Shown piece by piece: positions 23,255 to 36,500 of a stretch of DNA of 64,000 nt (position 1 is the stretch's first letter; each line of letters opens with the position of its first letter). The stretch comes from Portunus trituberculatus (Eukaryota; Arthropoda; Malacostraca; Decapoda; Portunidae). The DNA is taken from contig NC_059283.1 in assembly GCF_017591435.1 (NCBI RefSeq), positions 2,428,685-2,492,684 on the forward strand, in the 5' to 3' direction. The notes beneath the pieces were generated by a model. That model saw nothing but the letters and a program-made list of their open reading frames with translations, did no database searches and was not told where the DNA came from. The translations under genes were made by a program, and so were the position numbers.

Positions 23255-23535
23255 ACAACAAACCCCTTTCATTACTAGCTTTGAGAGAGAAAAAAAAATC
23301 GTGACGGAGTGAGTTAGAAATGGTTGTGGGATGGTTGTAGACTTGTGGGCGTGTGGGTGGTTGTGGTGGTGGCTGGGGATCGGTGGAGCGTCGCGAAGCA
23401 CCCAATAACTGGCAGTGAGGGGTAATCACCATCACATTTGACGCGTTTGGTAGGCAATTACAAGTTTGTGTGTGGCTGATGTTGCTTCGCTGCACAAGTT
23501 GGATTGCGTCGATCCTGTGTGGGGCTTATTAGGCT

Positions 23536-23537
<2 letters not shown>

Positions 23538-23601
<64 letters not shown>

Positions 23602-23782
23602 AAGGAGGACGTAAGTGCGGTTTGTCTTAAAAAGAAAAGAAGGAGGGATTGGAATAGGTCCGAAGGAGAAGAAGGAAGAGCAGGAGGAAGCGAAGGAGGA
23701 GGAGGAGGACTAGTGGACAAAGGAATAAAGGAAACAATGGGCAAAAAGAGACGCAGAGGATGATTGATCACGGATACGGAAG

Positions 23783-23854
<72 letters not shown>
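23538..23854. repeat. Two (AG)n microsatellites with purine-rich spacer
   Basis: AG runs at 23538-23599 and 23787-23854. The 187-base spacer is itself purine-rich with GGA steps. Confidence 0.97.
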
Positions 23855-23858
<4 letters not shown>

Positions 23859-24040
23859 GAGATATAAGGAAAAGAGGAAAAATTAATAGAGAGCCGGAGG
23901 GGAGGAAAGACGGAAATGAGGTCGAGCATGAAAAGAGGAAGGGAAAAAACACGAACAGAAGTAAGTGAAAGACGAGAAGAGAGAAAGGGAAAAAATGGGG
24001 AAGAAAAATATTTAATGAGGAAGATGGATATAATGGGAAG

Positions 24041-24043
<3 letters not shown>

Positions 24044-24114
<71 letters not shown>
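24044..24114. repeat. (AG)35 microsatellite
   Basis: Pure AG run of about 71 bases, preceded by purine-rich sequence. Confidence 0.97.
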
Positions 24115-24119
<5 letters not shown>

Positions 24120-24346
24120 ATTATCCAACTAAAACCATTATTACTGCATATTTCACAACACAAACTAACAAATGAAATATGAAACAAGTGGGCAATCAAA
24201 GTGACCTCAGGGTTTATCGGAGAGGTCACGAGGTCAGGTTGGGTCTGGGAGGTCACGGGCTGGTTGTAGGAGATAGGGTCAACCTGAGCAGGGTCATCTG
24301 GCACCCGAGAAATACGAGGTCAGAGGGGAATGGATAAGGTAAAGAG

Positions 24347-24408
24347 GAGGAAGAGGAGGAGGAGGAGGAGGAGGAGGAGGAGGAGGAGGAGGAGGAGGAG
24401 GAGGAGGG
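24347..24408. repeat. (GGA)n trinucleotide array
   Basis: About 20 GGA units. The Arg- or Ser-homopolymer frames crossing it are artefacts. Confidence 0.97.
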
Positions 24409-24561
24409 GAAAAGGGGTTCAAGGGAGTGACGAAAGGTCACTGAAGGAAGAACAGAGGGTGGAGGGAAGTTATTGGAGGGATGAAGGAGAGAGGAAGGAT
24501 AAAGGACAAGTTAAGGATCTCTGATTTGAGGTCCTACTTGTCCTTTGTCGTCGCTTATCCT

Positions 24562-24767
24562 ATACCAACCTAACCTAAACTGGCCTAACTTAATCCAACC
24601 TAACCTAACCTAACCTTGCCTAACCTAAACCAAAGCAAACATATTTTTTTATCTAACCTAACCTAACCTAATCTAACCTCATTTAACCTAACCTAATAAA
24701 ATCATGACCTAACCTAACCTATTCTAACTTAATCTTACCTAACCTAACCTAACCTAACCTAACCTTA
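24562..24767. repeat. Interstitial (CCTAA)n telomere-like block
   Basis: Imperfect CCTAA units, interrupted by variants such as CCTTGCC, ATCTAA and CTAACTTAAT and by a short AT-rich stretch near 24638-24655. The longest pure stretch is at about 24736-24765, with six or so units. CCTAA is the complement of the arthropod telomeric TTAGG. Unique sequence on both sides shows it is internal, not a chromosome end in this assembly. Confidence 0.88.
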
Positions 24768-24865
24768 ATACGACTCATATCCCGTAAACAGTGATGAATA
24801 TTAGAGTAACTGAAGATTCTTCTGAGGCACGGCTTGAGAGAAACAGAGGAACAGAGAGAGGCGGT

Positions 24866-25102
24866 CCCTACTAGGAGGAGGAGGAGGAGGAGGAGGAGCG
24901 CTCGGTTTAGCTGGAGGAGTAATGAGACGCGAGGACAGTGGAATGGAAGGCTAATGAGACGGGTGATCAGTTGGATGAAATACCATCTTCCTCATTCTCC
25001 ATTATTTTTCCTAATGAGACTCTGCAACGAGTCCAGATTCGGGAAAGATAAAAAGAGACGGCAAGGAAAGAAGACAAGGAAGATGTGGAGGATGAGGAGA
25101 AA

Positions 25103-25134
<32 letters not shown>

Positions 25135-25199
25135 GGAGGAGGAGGAGGAGGAGGAAGACAAGGAAAACGAAACCCCAAACGATGATCAGAAGATGAAAT

Positions 25200-25273
<74 letters not shown>
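24866..25273. repeat. (AGG)n, (GGA)n and (AG)n-(GT)n arrays
   Basis: AGG run at about 24873-24898, GGA run of about 48 bases at 25109-25156, then AG (25204-25238) changing directly into GT (25238-25273) through AGAGAGTGTGTG. Confidence 0.95.
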
Positions 25274-25274
<1 letters not shown>

Positions 25275-25556
25275 GATGGGTGAAAAATGTGATTAATCTT
25301 AAAAGTAAATGAGTAAAAAGTACGCCACAAAAAAGTGAAAATTATTGAAACTAACGTGTAAAAAGACTTATATTTTCGCCATTAAAGCCTCGCCGTCCGT
25401 TGTCTTCCTTTACAAAGCACGTTACGCATCGGGAAGAAGAAAAAAAGAGAGATAAAAAAAAAGAAAACGAAGCAAAACAAAAGCCACAACACTTTCCAAG
25501 ACGAAGAAGAAGAAAACCGACAATGACTGGAAAGGTTGACGCGGAGTATTGCAATA

Positions 25557-25740
25557 TCCTCCTCCTCCTCCTCCTCCTCCTCCTCCTTCCTCCTCCTCCT
25601 CCTCCTCCTCTTCTCCTCTCGCCAGTCCGGGTGATGGTGATGAAAATTTTATAATCTGCAAAATTCCAAGGGGAGTGGAGAGTGGTGGCGGAGGAAGAGG
25701 AAGAGGAAGAGGAGGAAGAAGAGGAAGAGGAGGACTGAAT
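25557..25740. repeat. (CTC)n array and facing (GGA)n-rich tract
   Basis: CTC run at 25557-25620 with one TTC interruption, followed about 65 bases later by a GGA/GAA-rich tract (25683-25735). The opposite strand orientation makes these potential pairing arms. Confidence 0.93.
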
Positions 25741-25937
25741 AAGGACTTTGACGTGCGTTGTGGAGGATAAAGGAAGTGGGCAGGACTGCTGGAGTAATGT
25801 GAGGTTGGGCGTACAAAGGCAGGCGAGGTGATGATGGGTAGGGAACCACGGGATGAGAAAGGCGCCCGTTGACTTCTCTCTTCACTAGAATTCGAGAGAA
25901 AACGAACTGGGTGTAGGTGACGGCATGTTTATCAGGA

Positions 25938-25957
25938 CCACCACCACCACCACCACC

Positions 25958-26012
<55 letters not shown>
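25938..26012. repeat. (CCA)n-(CTA)n compound array
   Basis: About 10 CCA units pass into about 15 CTA units by a single-base change. Confidence 0.96.
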
Positions 26013-26116
26013 TTGTTTTTAATCTTCTTCAGTCTATCGTAGAAACTTTGCTAGTACTTCTTGATCGCTAAACACACAAAGTTCTGATCCTCATAAAATT
26101 AATTGTTTTTGTAATC

Positions 26117-26167
26117 TATTACTACTACTACTACTATTATTAAAGCAACAACAACAACAACAACTAG

Positions 26168-26220
<53 letters not shown>

Positions 26221-26348
26221 ATAATAATAATAATAATAATGATACTATTACTACTACTACTACTACTACTACTACTATTACTATTACTACTACTACTACT
26301 ACTACCACTACTACCACTACAAGAACAACAACAACAACAACTACATCA

Positions 26349-26389
<41 letters not shown>

Positions 26390-26460
26390 CACTACTACCA
26401 CTACAACAACAACAACAACAACAACTACATCAACTACTACTACTACTACTACTACTACTT
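26117..26460. repeat. Complex CTA/ACA/ATA trinucleotide block with higher-order repeat
   Basis: Runs of CTA, CAA and ATA alternate. The junction ACCACTACTACCACTACA, then CAA units, then CTACATCAA occurs twice (about 26304-26350 and 26388-26434), giving a higher-order unit of about 84 bases. The poly-Val, poly-Leu and mixed frames crossing it are artefacts. Confidence 0.93.
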
Positions 26461-26514
26461 ATTTATTCTTACAGATTAGGATAACACATGACCTACATCA
26501 ACCAACCTTTGCCA

Positions 26515-26544
26515 CTACCACCACTATTACTACTACTACCACCG

Positions 26545-26578
<34 letters not shown>

Positions 26579-26580
26579 GA
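26515..26580. repeat. (CTA)n/(CCA)n array
   Basis: CCACTATTACTACTACTACC then a pure CTA run of about 30 bases. Confidence 0.95.
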
Positions 26581-26758
26581 TTTCTTCTACTGGTGGGAAC
26601 ATAAGGCTTCCAGACAAAACAGGCATGGCAAAACAACGAGTCTCTCTTTCCCAAGCTGAGATATTCAAGCCATAATTGGTACCTGACAGCCCTAACAAAG
26701 CCACGTAGCCAAGGCATTGTGATGGAAGGAGGTGTCTGACTTGTAATATTACTGTAGA

Positions 26759-26761
<3 letters not shown>

Positions 26762-26806
<45 letters not shown>
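26762..26806. repeat. (TC)22 microsatellite
   Basis: Pure TC run of about 45 bases. Confidence 0.97.
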
Positions 26807-26810
<4 letters not shown>

Positions 26811-26838
26811 CTAGCTGATGAGATCCTTCAGTGCTCCA

Positions 26839-26878
26839 GCCTAACCTAACCTAACCTGCACTAACCTAACCTAACCTG
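26839..26878. repeat. Short interstitial (CCTAA)n
   Basis: Two short groups of CCTAA units separated by CTGCA. The orientation matches the 24.6-kb block. Confidence 0.85.
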
Positions 26879-26880
26879 CT

Positions 26881-28271
26881 TTGCTAGCATAACCCAGTGG
26901 AAGGCAGCATGATAAACGGCGTCCAAACATGGAAATCCCCCGGGGAACTAACGAGGCACAGCTGTAAACGGAGGGAAAAAGGAGACCCGGGTGCAAATTA
27001 CTCCCGTAAATCATCATAACCCGAGAAATTGTGTGCCAGACAGGATCTCCGTGAAATGGGTTTGGGCAGCTGGCACCCGGCACTGACTATCTTAATTAAC
27101 TGTGGCGGAGCTCTGGCACGCGTACGCCCCCCACCCCCTTCCTGACCGTTCTGGCCGCGTTGCACACACCCACTGACTTAACAGGCGAGACTCATCCATC
27201 CCCAGCCGCAGCCCAAGACCCCCAAACCTCTATACGTGCCCTTAAATAGCCGTGAACTCCATTATTTTTCCCTTTCACCCACCCTTTTCTACCCACAAAT
27301 CTCTGTATCTTCGATCCGCCAGCCCTTCACACTCCTATCCCTTCCCAACTTGCTGTCCAGGGCCTCACTTCAATAGATACACTTAGATATCCAAAAGCTT
27401 CCTTATTTATCCCCGCCATATAATCCTTTCTTTCCAGAAAACCCTTTACCCTCGATTCTCTATCCTTTAACACTCTTATCCATCATAATTTACAATCTAG
27501 GACGTCAATTACTGTATAGGTAAGCTTAAATAACCATAAACTACACTATATTTCTTCATCACGTACACTTTACCACCCACAACCTCACGCATCTCTACTC
27601 TCACACATCCACATGCTTCCCGACTCGCAACCCGACACCCACAGCCCTCAATAGGTTACTTCAAATACGCGTGAACTCTCTTATTTACCCGAGTTCCACC
27701 TTCTGTACTCCTTTTCAGGCATAACCCTTCGTACCTTCCATCCTCAACACTTCTACACCCAGCGAAATAACAGGCGTGGCTTGACACATTCCCTCCCATG
27801 ACCTTCAGCCTCTATACACACCCGTACACCTTTCAAACCCTTTCAGATTCTTTCAGAAACCTCCATCCCTTTCAACTAACTCACGAATTCACCTTCATTC
27901 ACCTCTCTATACCCAAAGGCCCCACATCCCTCCTCTCTCACCTGCCTACCTGCCTTCACACCTGAGTACAGATTCAACACACCTTTACACACGAAGACAC
28001 AGGAACCTCAGACAATGGCAAGATGGTGTTCACTGGTACTCGGCCTCGAACCCTCTCCTGGCGCCTCTCACGGCCTCCCAGTCGCTTAATCTCATATGTA
28101 ATACCTCCTCACGTCACCTCGGCTCCTCCCCCTTGTGTAGCGCGCCCCGTAACAATCAGGACGGGAGCGGCACCACCTTCACGACGTTTGATGGACGCGG
28201 TGAAAAATACCCGTCGGCCGAGACATTTTGACAGACAGAGTGAGGCAGAGGTGGAGCGAGAGGAAGACAGC

Positions 28272-28273
<2 letters not shown>
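26881..28273. other. Unique DNA, first part high-complexity
   Basis: 26881-27120 is balanced, high-complexity sequence with an E-box-like CAGCTG at about 26959 and a second at about 27068. It could be a conserved non-coding element, but no alignment was possible. From about 27160 to 28000 the plus strand is C/T/A-rich with recurrent 'CCTTTACACC' and 'AACCCTCAATA' flavour, perhaps a very degraded repeat. No gene recognised. Confidence 0.5.
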
Positions 28274-28357
<84 letters not shown>

Positions 28358-28426
28358 AGCTGGGGAGGTGCAGGGCCGCAGAAGTTGGATGGTCCCAGTG
28401 CTGAGTGAGCCTTATTAGCTTCCGAT

Positions 28427-28485
<59 letters not shown>

Positions 28486-28613
28486 AGAAGACAGAGCCAA
28501 TAAGGAAGGGACGCAAGGCAGGGGGAGAGAGAGGGAAAGTAAATAATAGGCAATAGACGAACAGATAAGGACTGAGTGAAGTAAGACGTAAATTATATAA
28601 TGTAAACAACACC

Positions 28614-28686
<73 letters not shown>

Positions 28687-28746
28687 TGTCAATAGATATA
28701 CAATAGCAACAACAACAGCAACGACAACAGCAACTACCACTACTAT

Positions 28747-28793
<47 letters not shown>

Positions 28794-28952
28794 TTACTAC
28801 TACCACTACGATTACACGAAGCAAAAATAGGAGGGGGAACATCATGAATCTTTTACAAAACAAGTGGAAAGAAAGAAAAAAAAAAACAGGAAACTGATGT
28901 GAAACAGACAAATGTGTGAACGACGAAGCAGAGAAACCTAGAAATAAGATGA

Positions 28953-29028
<76 letters not shown>

Positions 29029-29279
29029 CTGATATACACGGGAGGAGGGGAGTGAGGGAATGGAGGGAGAAGGAGGGGGGAGGGACAGTCTGTTGGTGGC
29101 ACGAGGGAAATTGTTGGGAAAAATGGAGTTTGTGAAGGCTGGGTTGAAGGGGCATTAGATCGCATCTGAGGAGACAGTGAAATTGGGGAGGCTGAGAGGA
29201 GGACCAGGGTCGCTCGTGTGTCGTGGAAACAAGGAAATAGAGACGAATGGAGCTCAAAAGAATCCACTTGAAGGAAGCT

Positions 29280-29322
<43 letters not shown>
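28274..29322. repeat. Five (AG)n microsatellites plus an (ACT)n array
   Basis: AG runs at 28274-28356, 28432-28484, 28618-28683, 28958-29027 and 29282-29322, all on the plus strand, and an ACT run at about 28738-28808. The 251-codon minus-strand frame across this zone is a repeat read-through. Confidence 0.97.
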
Positions 29323-29326
<4 letters not shown>

Positions 29327-29439
29327 AAGTCCCTAGTATTTTCTCTCTTATGTGAACTATATCCCCAAAAACCGTAAATTTGAACTAAGAAATGAACGAG
29401 AGAGAAAAAAAGATTCTTGCCTTTATTTTGCTCATAATC

Positions 29440-29640
29440 TTAAGCTATTTTTCAACGTAGAAGAGGAAGAAATAGAGAGAGAGAGGGAGAGGTAGTGAGG
29501 AAGAGGAAGGCACAGAATTGAGGGAGAAGAGGATGGCGGAGTAGAAGGACATCATTTGGGAGGAAGGACAAGTTAGGGAGGGAAGATCGGGGTGAGGGAG
29601 GGATGGAGGGAGGGAGAGGGAGAGAGGGAGGGGACGCATT
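29440..29640. repeat. GA/GGGA-rich polypurine tract
   Basis: Impure purine run (AGGAAGAG, GAGGGAGG) with short GA stretches near 29475-29490. Biased frames not called. Confidence 0.8.
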
Positions 29641-30466
29641 CAAGGAAGCAAGGGAGGGATGGAACACAATAGACACTAATTCCACTGAGGTTTTGGAGTC
29701 CAACCAGACAACACTTTTTTTTTTCCTCCCTCTCTCTTTCTCTCACTTGATTTTTTGTGTGTTTAGGAAGTTGCTTTACGCTGCTTGAAAGTAATGACGA
29801 GAATAAATCAAAATAAATTAAACAGATGAATACAGCGAGGTGAGTCTTGTGAATTCGCCTTCCCATTACCTTAAATCTTGCGAGGCGGTGGATAAAGGTT
29901 CTCATCATTGACTTAGTAAAGATATTAATTCCCTTTACAGCCTTAGGAAAAAAAAAAAACGATTATGAATGTACGACGTAATATAGTGACGAAAATGAAA
30001 ACCCTGGCCGCCTTTACGTCCCCATGCCTGAGAGAAGACTAAGAAAACATATTACCGGAGTGCAGGTATCACGCACGCTGGGAAAAGAAATATAGGACAG
30101 TAAATTGGATACGAAATTATACACTGTAGACTTACCACACCTTGCCTCCCATCACTGCACCTGTTACCGCACCTCACCACACAGACACACACCGCACTGC
30201 CGCATTACCTGTAGGGATGGAGAAAGACACAATTACAGGACAGGTAGACAGGTAAAAATAAAGTGATTAATAATGCACGCTCCACTTTTCTAAATCAGGC
30301 TCGTCTGTGAAATAAGTAAATATGAAAGCAGCAAATCACCTCAATATATATAAATGTGCCGGAGCTGGAAATCATCTGCGCTATAATCATAAATAAATTG
30401 TTGCATTTATATAGAGCCATGAATATATATTGGTGACTGAGGGGAGCTATTGTACGCCACTTGGTG

Positions 30467-30469
<3 letters not shown>
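29641..30469. other. Unique AT-rich DNA
   Basis: No supported feature. A T run lies near 29716-29724 and an A run near 29948-29959. Confidence 0.55.
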
Positions 30470-30508
<39 letters not shown>

Positions 30509-30528
30509 TGTGTGTGTATGTGTGTGAA

Positions 30529-30608
<80 letters not shown>

Positions 30609-30630
30609 ATCCTGTGCTGTTCTGTATGAT

Positions 30631-30723
<93 letters not shown>
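30470..30723. repeat. (AG)n-(GT)n-(AG)n sandwich
   Basis: AG 30470-30504, GT about 30509-30606 with early ATG and AATGCG interruptions, 26 bases of unique sequence, then AG 30633-30723 (about 91 bases). About 255 bases of near-continuous simple sequence. Confidence 0.97.
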
Positions 30724-30726
<3 letters not shown>

Positions 30727-30835
30727 TAATTACACGGACCACACAAACTCTTATGATTCAAACTAGGTGGTCTGCCCTTAATCCCAGACAGTGAGCAAAA
30801 TAAAACAGCCGCGATGTTGTATCACTGCTTGGGCG

Positions 30836-30838
<3 letters not shown>

Positions 30839-30905
<67 letters not shown>
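30839..30905. repeat. (AG)33 microsatellite
   Basis: Pure AG run of about 67 bases. Confidence 0.97.
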
Positions 30906-30908
<3 letters not shown>

Positions 30909-31394
30909 TAATGTGCTTAAGATTATTTCAGATTTTCTTTTTATACTCGAACTCAAAATACCAGTTTTAACTTCCCATTATTCCTTTTTTTTTCCTCCGT
31001 ACGTATTCACTTCGTTGTCAGATTTGCATTCCAGGTGTTGCTTTTACACGTGGAATCCTCTCTCTTCTCTTTCTCTTTTATTCGCGCATCGCTTTTATAC
31101 ACTTTCATATTCTGCTTTTCCTCCTATTTCTTTTTTTCGCCACACTATCACCACGCTCAAATTACTCGGGTTTCAATTTCTTTATATTCTGATACGTAAA
31201 ACGGCATAACCACACCTGTTTCTGGCCGCGCCGGGTCGCCCATTAGCCAGGTAAAGACGCCTCGCTCCTAATCTTACTGACTAGGAAATCCTGTTCAGTT
31301 TTTTCTCTAACCTTTAAATTCAAAAAGAAACAATACTGGTAATAGGGAGAGAGAGAGGAGATAAATAGAAAGAGACAGAGAGGAAGATGCGGGT

Positions 31395-31395
<1 letters not shown>

Positions 31396-31449
<54 letters not shown>
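31396..31449. repeat. (TC)27 microsatellite
   Basis: Pure CT run of about 54 bases, preceded about 50 bases upstream by a short purine-rich GA tract on the same strand. Confidence 0.96.
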
Positions 31450-31456
<7 letters not shown>

Positions 31457-32400
31457 TACCCCTCTCCTCTGTCCCTCTCTATCCGCTCTCTCCAGACAGC
31501 CGTACCTCCAGCTGATGGTATCTCTTGATCCTATCACCGGCACCCACCTCCATCAGTACTATCTTCCATGCCCGCATCAAATTCATTACAGCTCGTTAGC
31601 TATTCTTATCTCATTTAAATAGCAATTACCGCTCATTAAGGGACTGTTGACCTCGAGGAATACAGACAAGAACTTTAGAGGAGGAGGAAGAGGAGGGAGG
31701 GTGAAGACGCAGGAGGAAAAGAGCGAGACAGGAGAGAGAGAGAAAAAATAGTTTGAGGTGTGTTAGGTGGTGTGAGGAGGGCCGTGCCTTTGTTCCTCAG
31801 CAGGTGGTGGGAGGCACGTGCGGCCAGGTAATGACTGGTTACCTGAAGGCCTGCTCTCGATGTACGCCGCTGCTCAGGTGGTGATTACTTTGATTTGTAG
31901 GTAGCGCTGATGGCGAACGACGCGTAACACACACACACACACACACACACACGGGGGCATAATACAGTCAAATGTACGCTATTCCGTCACTACTTATCAC
32001 CTCACGCTCGCTTTCACTCCCTCTATGTTTAACGATAATGTTAACTAATCCCGGGGAGAATATTAGATATTAATTAAAAATCTATTTTAAAAGACTGGAC
32101 GAAAAAAAAAATGATCTGACTACATATCCTTTAATTGCAATTTTCTAAAAGCAGCAAATTCGCCTGATTAACAACTAATTACACGTGCAATTAGCCCAAG
32201 CGCCCCGCCTAACTGCCGGGAATAATGTTGATGCAAGGATTATATTTTCATAAACTCGTTTCTCGCCCCCTGTACTCCTTTTTATTTCCCCTTAATTATC
32301 GTGTTTATCCGTTTCGTCTTTTAGGTTGATTAAAGTAAAGGGGAGTGTCGCCTAGCGTGGGAGAGAGGGAGAGGAGGTGGATGCTGGCTTACTCTGGCGG
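31450..32400. other. Unique DNA
   Basis: Contains a short CA run (31926-31952) and an AT-rich, high-complexity stretch at about 32030-32300 with several TAATTA cores. No gene recognised. Confidence 0.5.
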
Positions 32401-32487
32401 GGAGGGGGTTGAGTGTGGCTTGAGTGTAGCTGAGTGTGGGCTTTAGATGGATAACTTGATGTATAAGATAGGCGATAAGTTACGATT

Positions 32488-32720
32488 GTGGCTTAGTGGC
32501 TTAGATAGTGATCGTTTCTGGGTTGGGAGTATAGCAGTTAGTGGCTTGTGTGGCATAGACAGATAATGCAATAACGCTGAGTGGCTTAGACAGACGAGGA
32601 GAAGCGAAAAATGGGTGAATGACTTAGAAAATGGACTTATATTGGCTTAGACAGACGATAAAGAACACAGGGAGTCTTATGTGATATAAATAGCTGAATA
32701 TAGACAAAGTGTGGCTTAGG
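32488..32720. repeat. Degenerate minisatellite around GTGGCTTAGACAGACGA
   Basis: Variants of GTGGCTTAGACAGACGA occur near 32488, 32541, 32581, 32643 and 32709, about 40-65 bases apart, the last reduced to GTGTGGCTTAGG. A related GTGTGGCTTGAGTG stretch occurs near 32414. Highly diverged, so the boundaries are soft. Confidence 0.6.
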
Positions 32721-34489
32721 TTCGTCTTCAGAAATTCATTGCTCTCTCACCACGACTATTTCAAAGGTCACAGAAATGATCAAGCGGGTTCTCAAGAGTG
32801 TTTCGCCAATCAGTAACGCGTAAGTAGTGTTAATCTCCCACTAGAACAGTAGAAACATCTTTAAAAAACACGTGTGCCTTTTAGTAATGTATTCTGAAAG
32901 TAGTGACGTGAGGGGCTTAACCATCTAAGAATATGGTACCTAGTCAGAGGAGGAGAAGTAAGAAGGGGCGTGTGTGGCTTTCCTGGTGGATAAAGGAGTT
33001 GAATGCCACTTAGTAGGGTACAATTGCAAAGCTGTTATTATTGGAGGGTGCAGGAGATGAAGTTGCTCAGTTAAATGTAGAGTTCTCAAGGTGATTTTTT
33101 TTTCTTTTTTCATGTATGAGATGGAATGATGAAGGGAGTGAGGGGGCGTAACAGTGAAGGTTGTGTTGATTACTGCGTGTTTGTCTGGCGCGCTGGTAAT
33201 TAAGTCATTGGAGTGAAGCGGTGTTAAGATGAATTGCGTGGCGTTAAGTTTCCCTAGCGATGTGGCAGAAGTGTCTGTGTATGTGTATGTATATGTATAA
33301 GACTAATTACTTCATGAATAAGTATAGAGAGGCCAAGATAAACTATTGTATTTGAAATGAAAGGTTAAAATCGTAATAAAACATTAAAAACTCTTAATTT
33401 GAGGTTTCTAAGTAATTCTCAGACTCGAACAATATAAAAATAACAGCAAAAAAATAAATAAATAAAAATGTTACTGGTTCTTTGAAGACTATTTATCATG
33501 AAGTGAAGTAATAAAAGACTCTAAGAAAATAAAGTAAAATGTGTTTCTCGTACAGTGATCTGATTCTCCTAATTCTTGAGAAGTGGAGAAGTAATAAAAG
33601 GTAATTCGCTCTTGTTTAGTTGGGAAATATAAAACTGAACCAAACACGACGGTTAATTAACTGTTCACATCCGGGTCAGGCAAAAAAGAACGAAGAGAAA
33701 AGAAGGAAAAAAAAAAAAGAACCGTATTCCGTTCAATGTAATTATATGATTAAGTCCGGACTGGTAAACGGCTCACCCAAGACAGAGCAATTGAGGTGAG
33801 CCGAGTAGCGCAACCCACCTTCAGCTCGCCTCAGCGCGGCAGGTGTGAGGCTGAAGGGGTAGGTGGGCAGGTGTGTCAATCAGCAGTGCACTAATGAGCG
33901 GCGCCAAGGTGTAGCCAGGGCAATTAACCTGTGCAAGGGCGTGACCAGAGCCTTACCTGACCTTACCTATATCCCTCGCTGTTATTATCTTTACTCTTAT
34001 TATTGCCTTTATCTTCTTCTGTTTCACTATTGCTTTTCTGTCTCTTCTTCTCCTCTCTTGCCCTAGTGTTTCTAATTCTACATTTTTATTATTCTTCTAC
34101 TCTTTCTTTCTTTCGTATCACTGTTCTATTCTCCTATCACCTTCATTTCCATCTTTATCCATTGCCTCTACGAATCATCACCATTTTCACTTACCAGTCA
34201 CCATTCTCATTTTCATCATCACTCTCCTATCACCACACATCTCTCACAACACTCCTCGTCACTATTCTCCCTATCATTCTCCAGCATCACCATTCTTTTC
34301 ATAACAATCATCACCATCACTCATTTAATTTTGTGTTCACTAATTTGTTGGGTACTGTCACTATCTCACTCCCATGATTCTTTCTCACTATCATTTTCGC
34401 TTATCCGGATCATCGAAGGAGAAAGAAACCGGTGATTATTGAGTGTATTTCCGGATCACCTCGTTCCCAGCTGGACGATGAGAAGTGTT
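32721..34489. other. Unique, mostly AT-rich DNA
   Basis: The motif AAGTAATAAAAG recurs near 33507 and 33589, with CGTAATAAAAC near 33371, a weak hint of another degraded duplication. The plus strand is CT/CAT-rich at 34000-34340 (TCATCACCAT-type low complexity). No gene recognised. Confidence 0.5.

Positions 34490-35560
<1,071 letters not shown>

Positions 35561-35612
<52 letters not shown>
35561..35612. repeat. (GA)26 microsatellite
   Basis: Pure GA run of 52 bases. Confidence 0.97.
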
Positions 35613-35614
<2 letters not shown>

Positions 35615-35850
35615 CACTAAAACAAAACAAAAAATTATTTACGTGGACTTGAATATTTTCCTCTCCCTCTCTTTCTCTCCCCTCTCCCTCTCTCTCTGGG
35701 CATTTCCTACGACCTGGCTGAGGAAACCTGCTCCACAAGGGGTCGTCCGCCTCCTCCCTACACTCTGCGGCAGGTGTAGGAACAATGGTGGCGACTACAC
35801 TCTAATCAAAGGTATTATTCCATGTGCACCGGTGTGAGATCAGCGAGACG

Positions 35851-36260
35851 GAGAGAGAGAGAGAGAGAGAGAGAGTGAGAGGGAGAGAGAGTGAGTAGGA
35901 AGAGGAGGGGAGAGATGGAAGGGTACGAGGATACGGGAATAAGGGAAGGGACAGCCGTGGGATAGAAAATAATAAAGGGAAGCAGAGATGAGTGTGAGAA
36001 GTGGAAAAAAAAAGTGAGAAGTGGAAAAAGTTTAGTGTAATGATGAATAGGAAGTGAATTTGGATTTAGTGTGAAGAGAAAATCAGCGCCTCACATACAA
36101 GCCGGTAATATAAAAAGCGATAAAAAATGGCAGATGAATGCAGGGAGAGGCAAGACCCACGTTCGTAAATGTGTAAAATGAGAGAGGGAATAAAAAAAAA
36201 AAGTGCGGACAATGATACTGATTGAGAAGGATGAGCCAGCAGCAGCAGAAGCAGAAGCAG
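35851..36260. repeat. Purine-rich tract with short GA runs
   Basis: Impure GA (35851-35893) followed by GGA- and GAAA-rich sequence. AAGTGAGAAGTGGAAAAA-like steps repeat near 35990-36030. A GCAGCAGAAGCAGAAGCAGG stretch is at about 36240-36260. Confidence 0.75.
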
Positions 36261-36432
36261 GAACATGAGGAGTCCGGGAGTAAGTTTACATCACCCCTAA
36301 ACCACAGCCACAGAACACCACGGCACAGGAGGACACAGAGGGACACAGGAGGACACAGCAGCTCTATCACTCAAGGACACTGAAAAGATCTCTGCAATAA
36401 CAACCTTTAAAAGCACCACCAGCATCTTACGT

Positions 36433-36500
36433 TCTCCTCCTCTCCTCCTCCTCCTCCTCCTCCTCCTCCTCCTCCTCCTCCTCCTCCTCCTCCTCCTCCT
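36433..36500. repeat. (CTC)n array
   Basis: About 22 CTC units with one early TCT slip. Confidence 0.97.

Noticed and set aside
24562..24767. True chromosome end
   Set aside because: CCTAA units are degenerate and flanked on both sides by tens of kilobases of other sequence in this window, so it is interstitial.
28156..28911. 251-codon minus-strand open frame
   Set aside because: It crosses three AG arrays and an ACT array, giving Ser-Leu and poly-Val blocks only.
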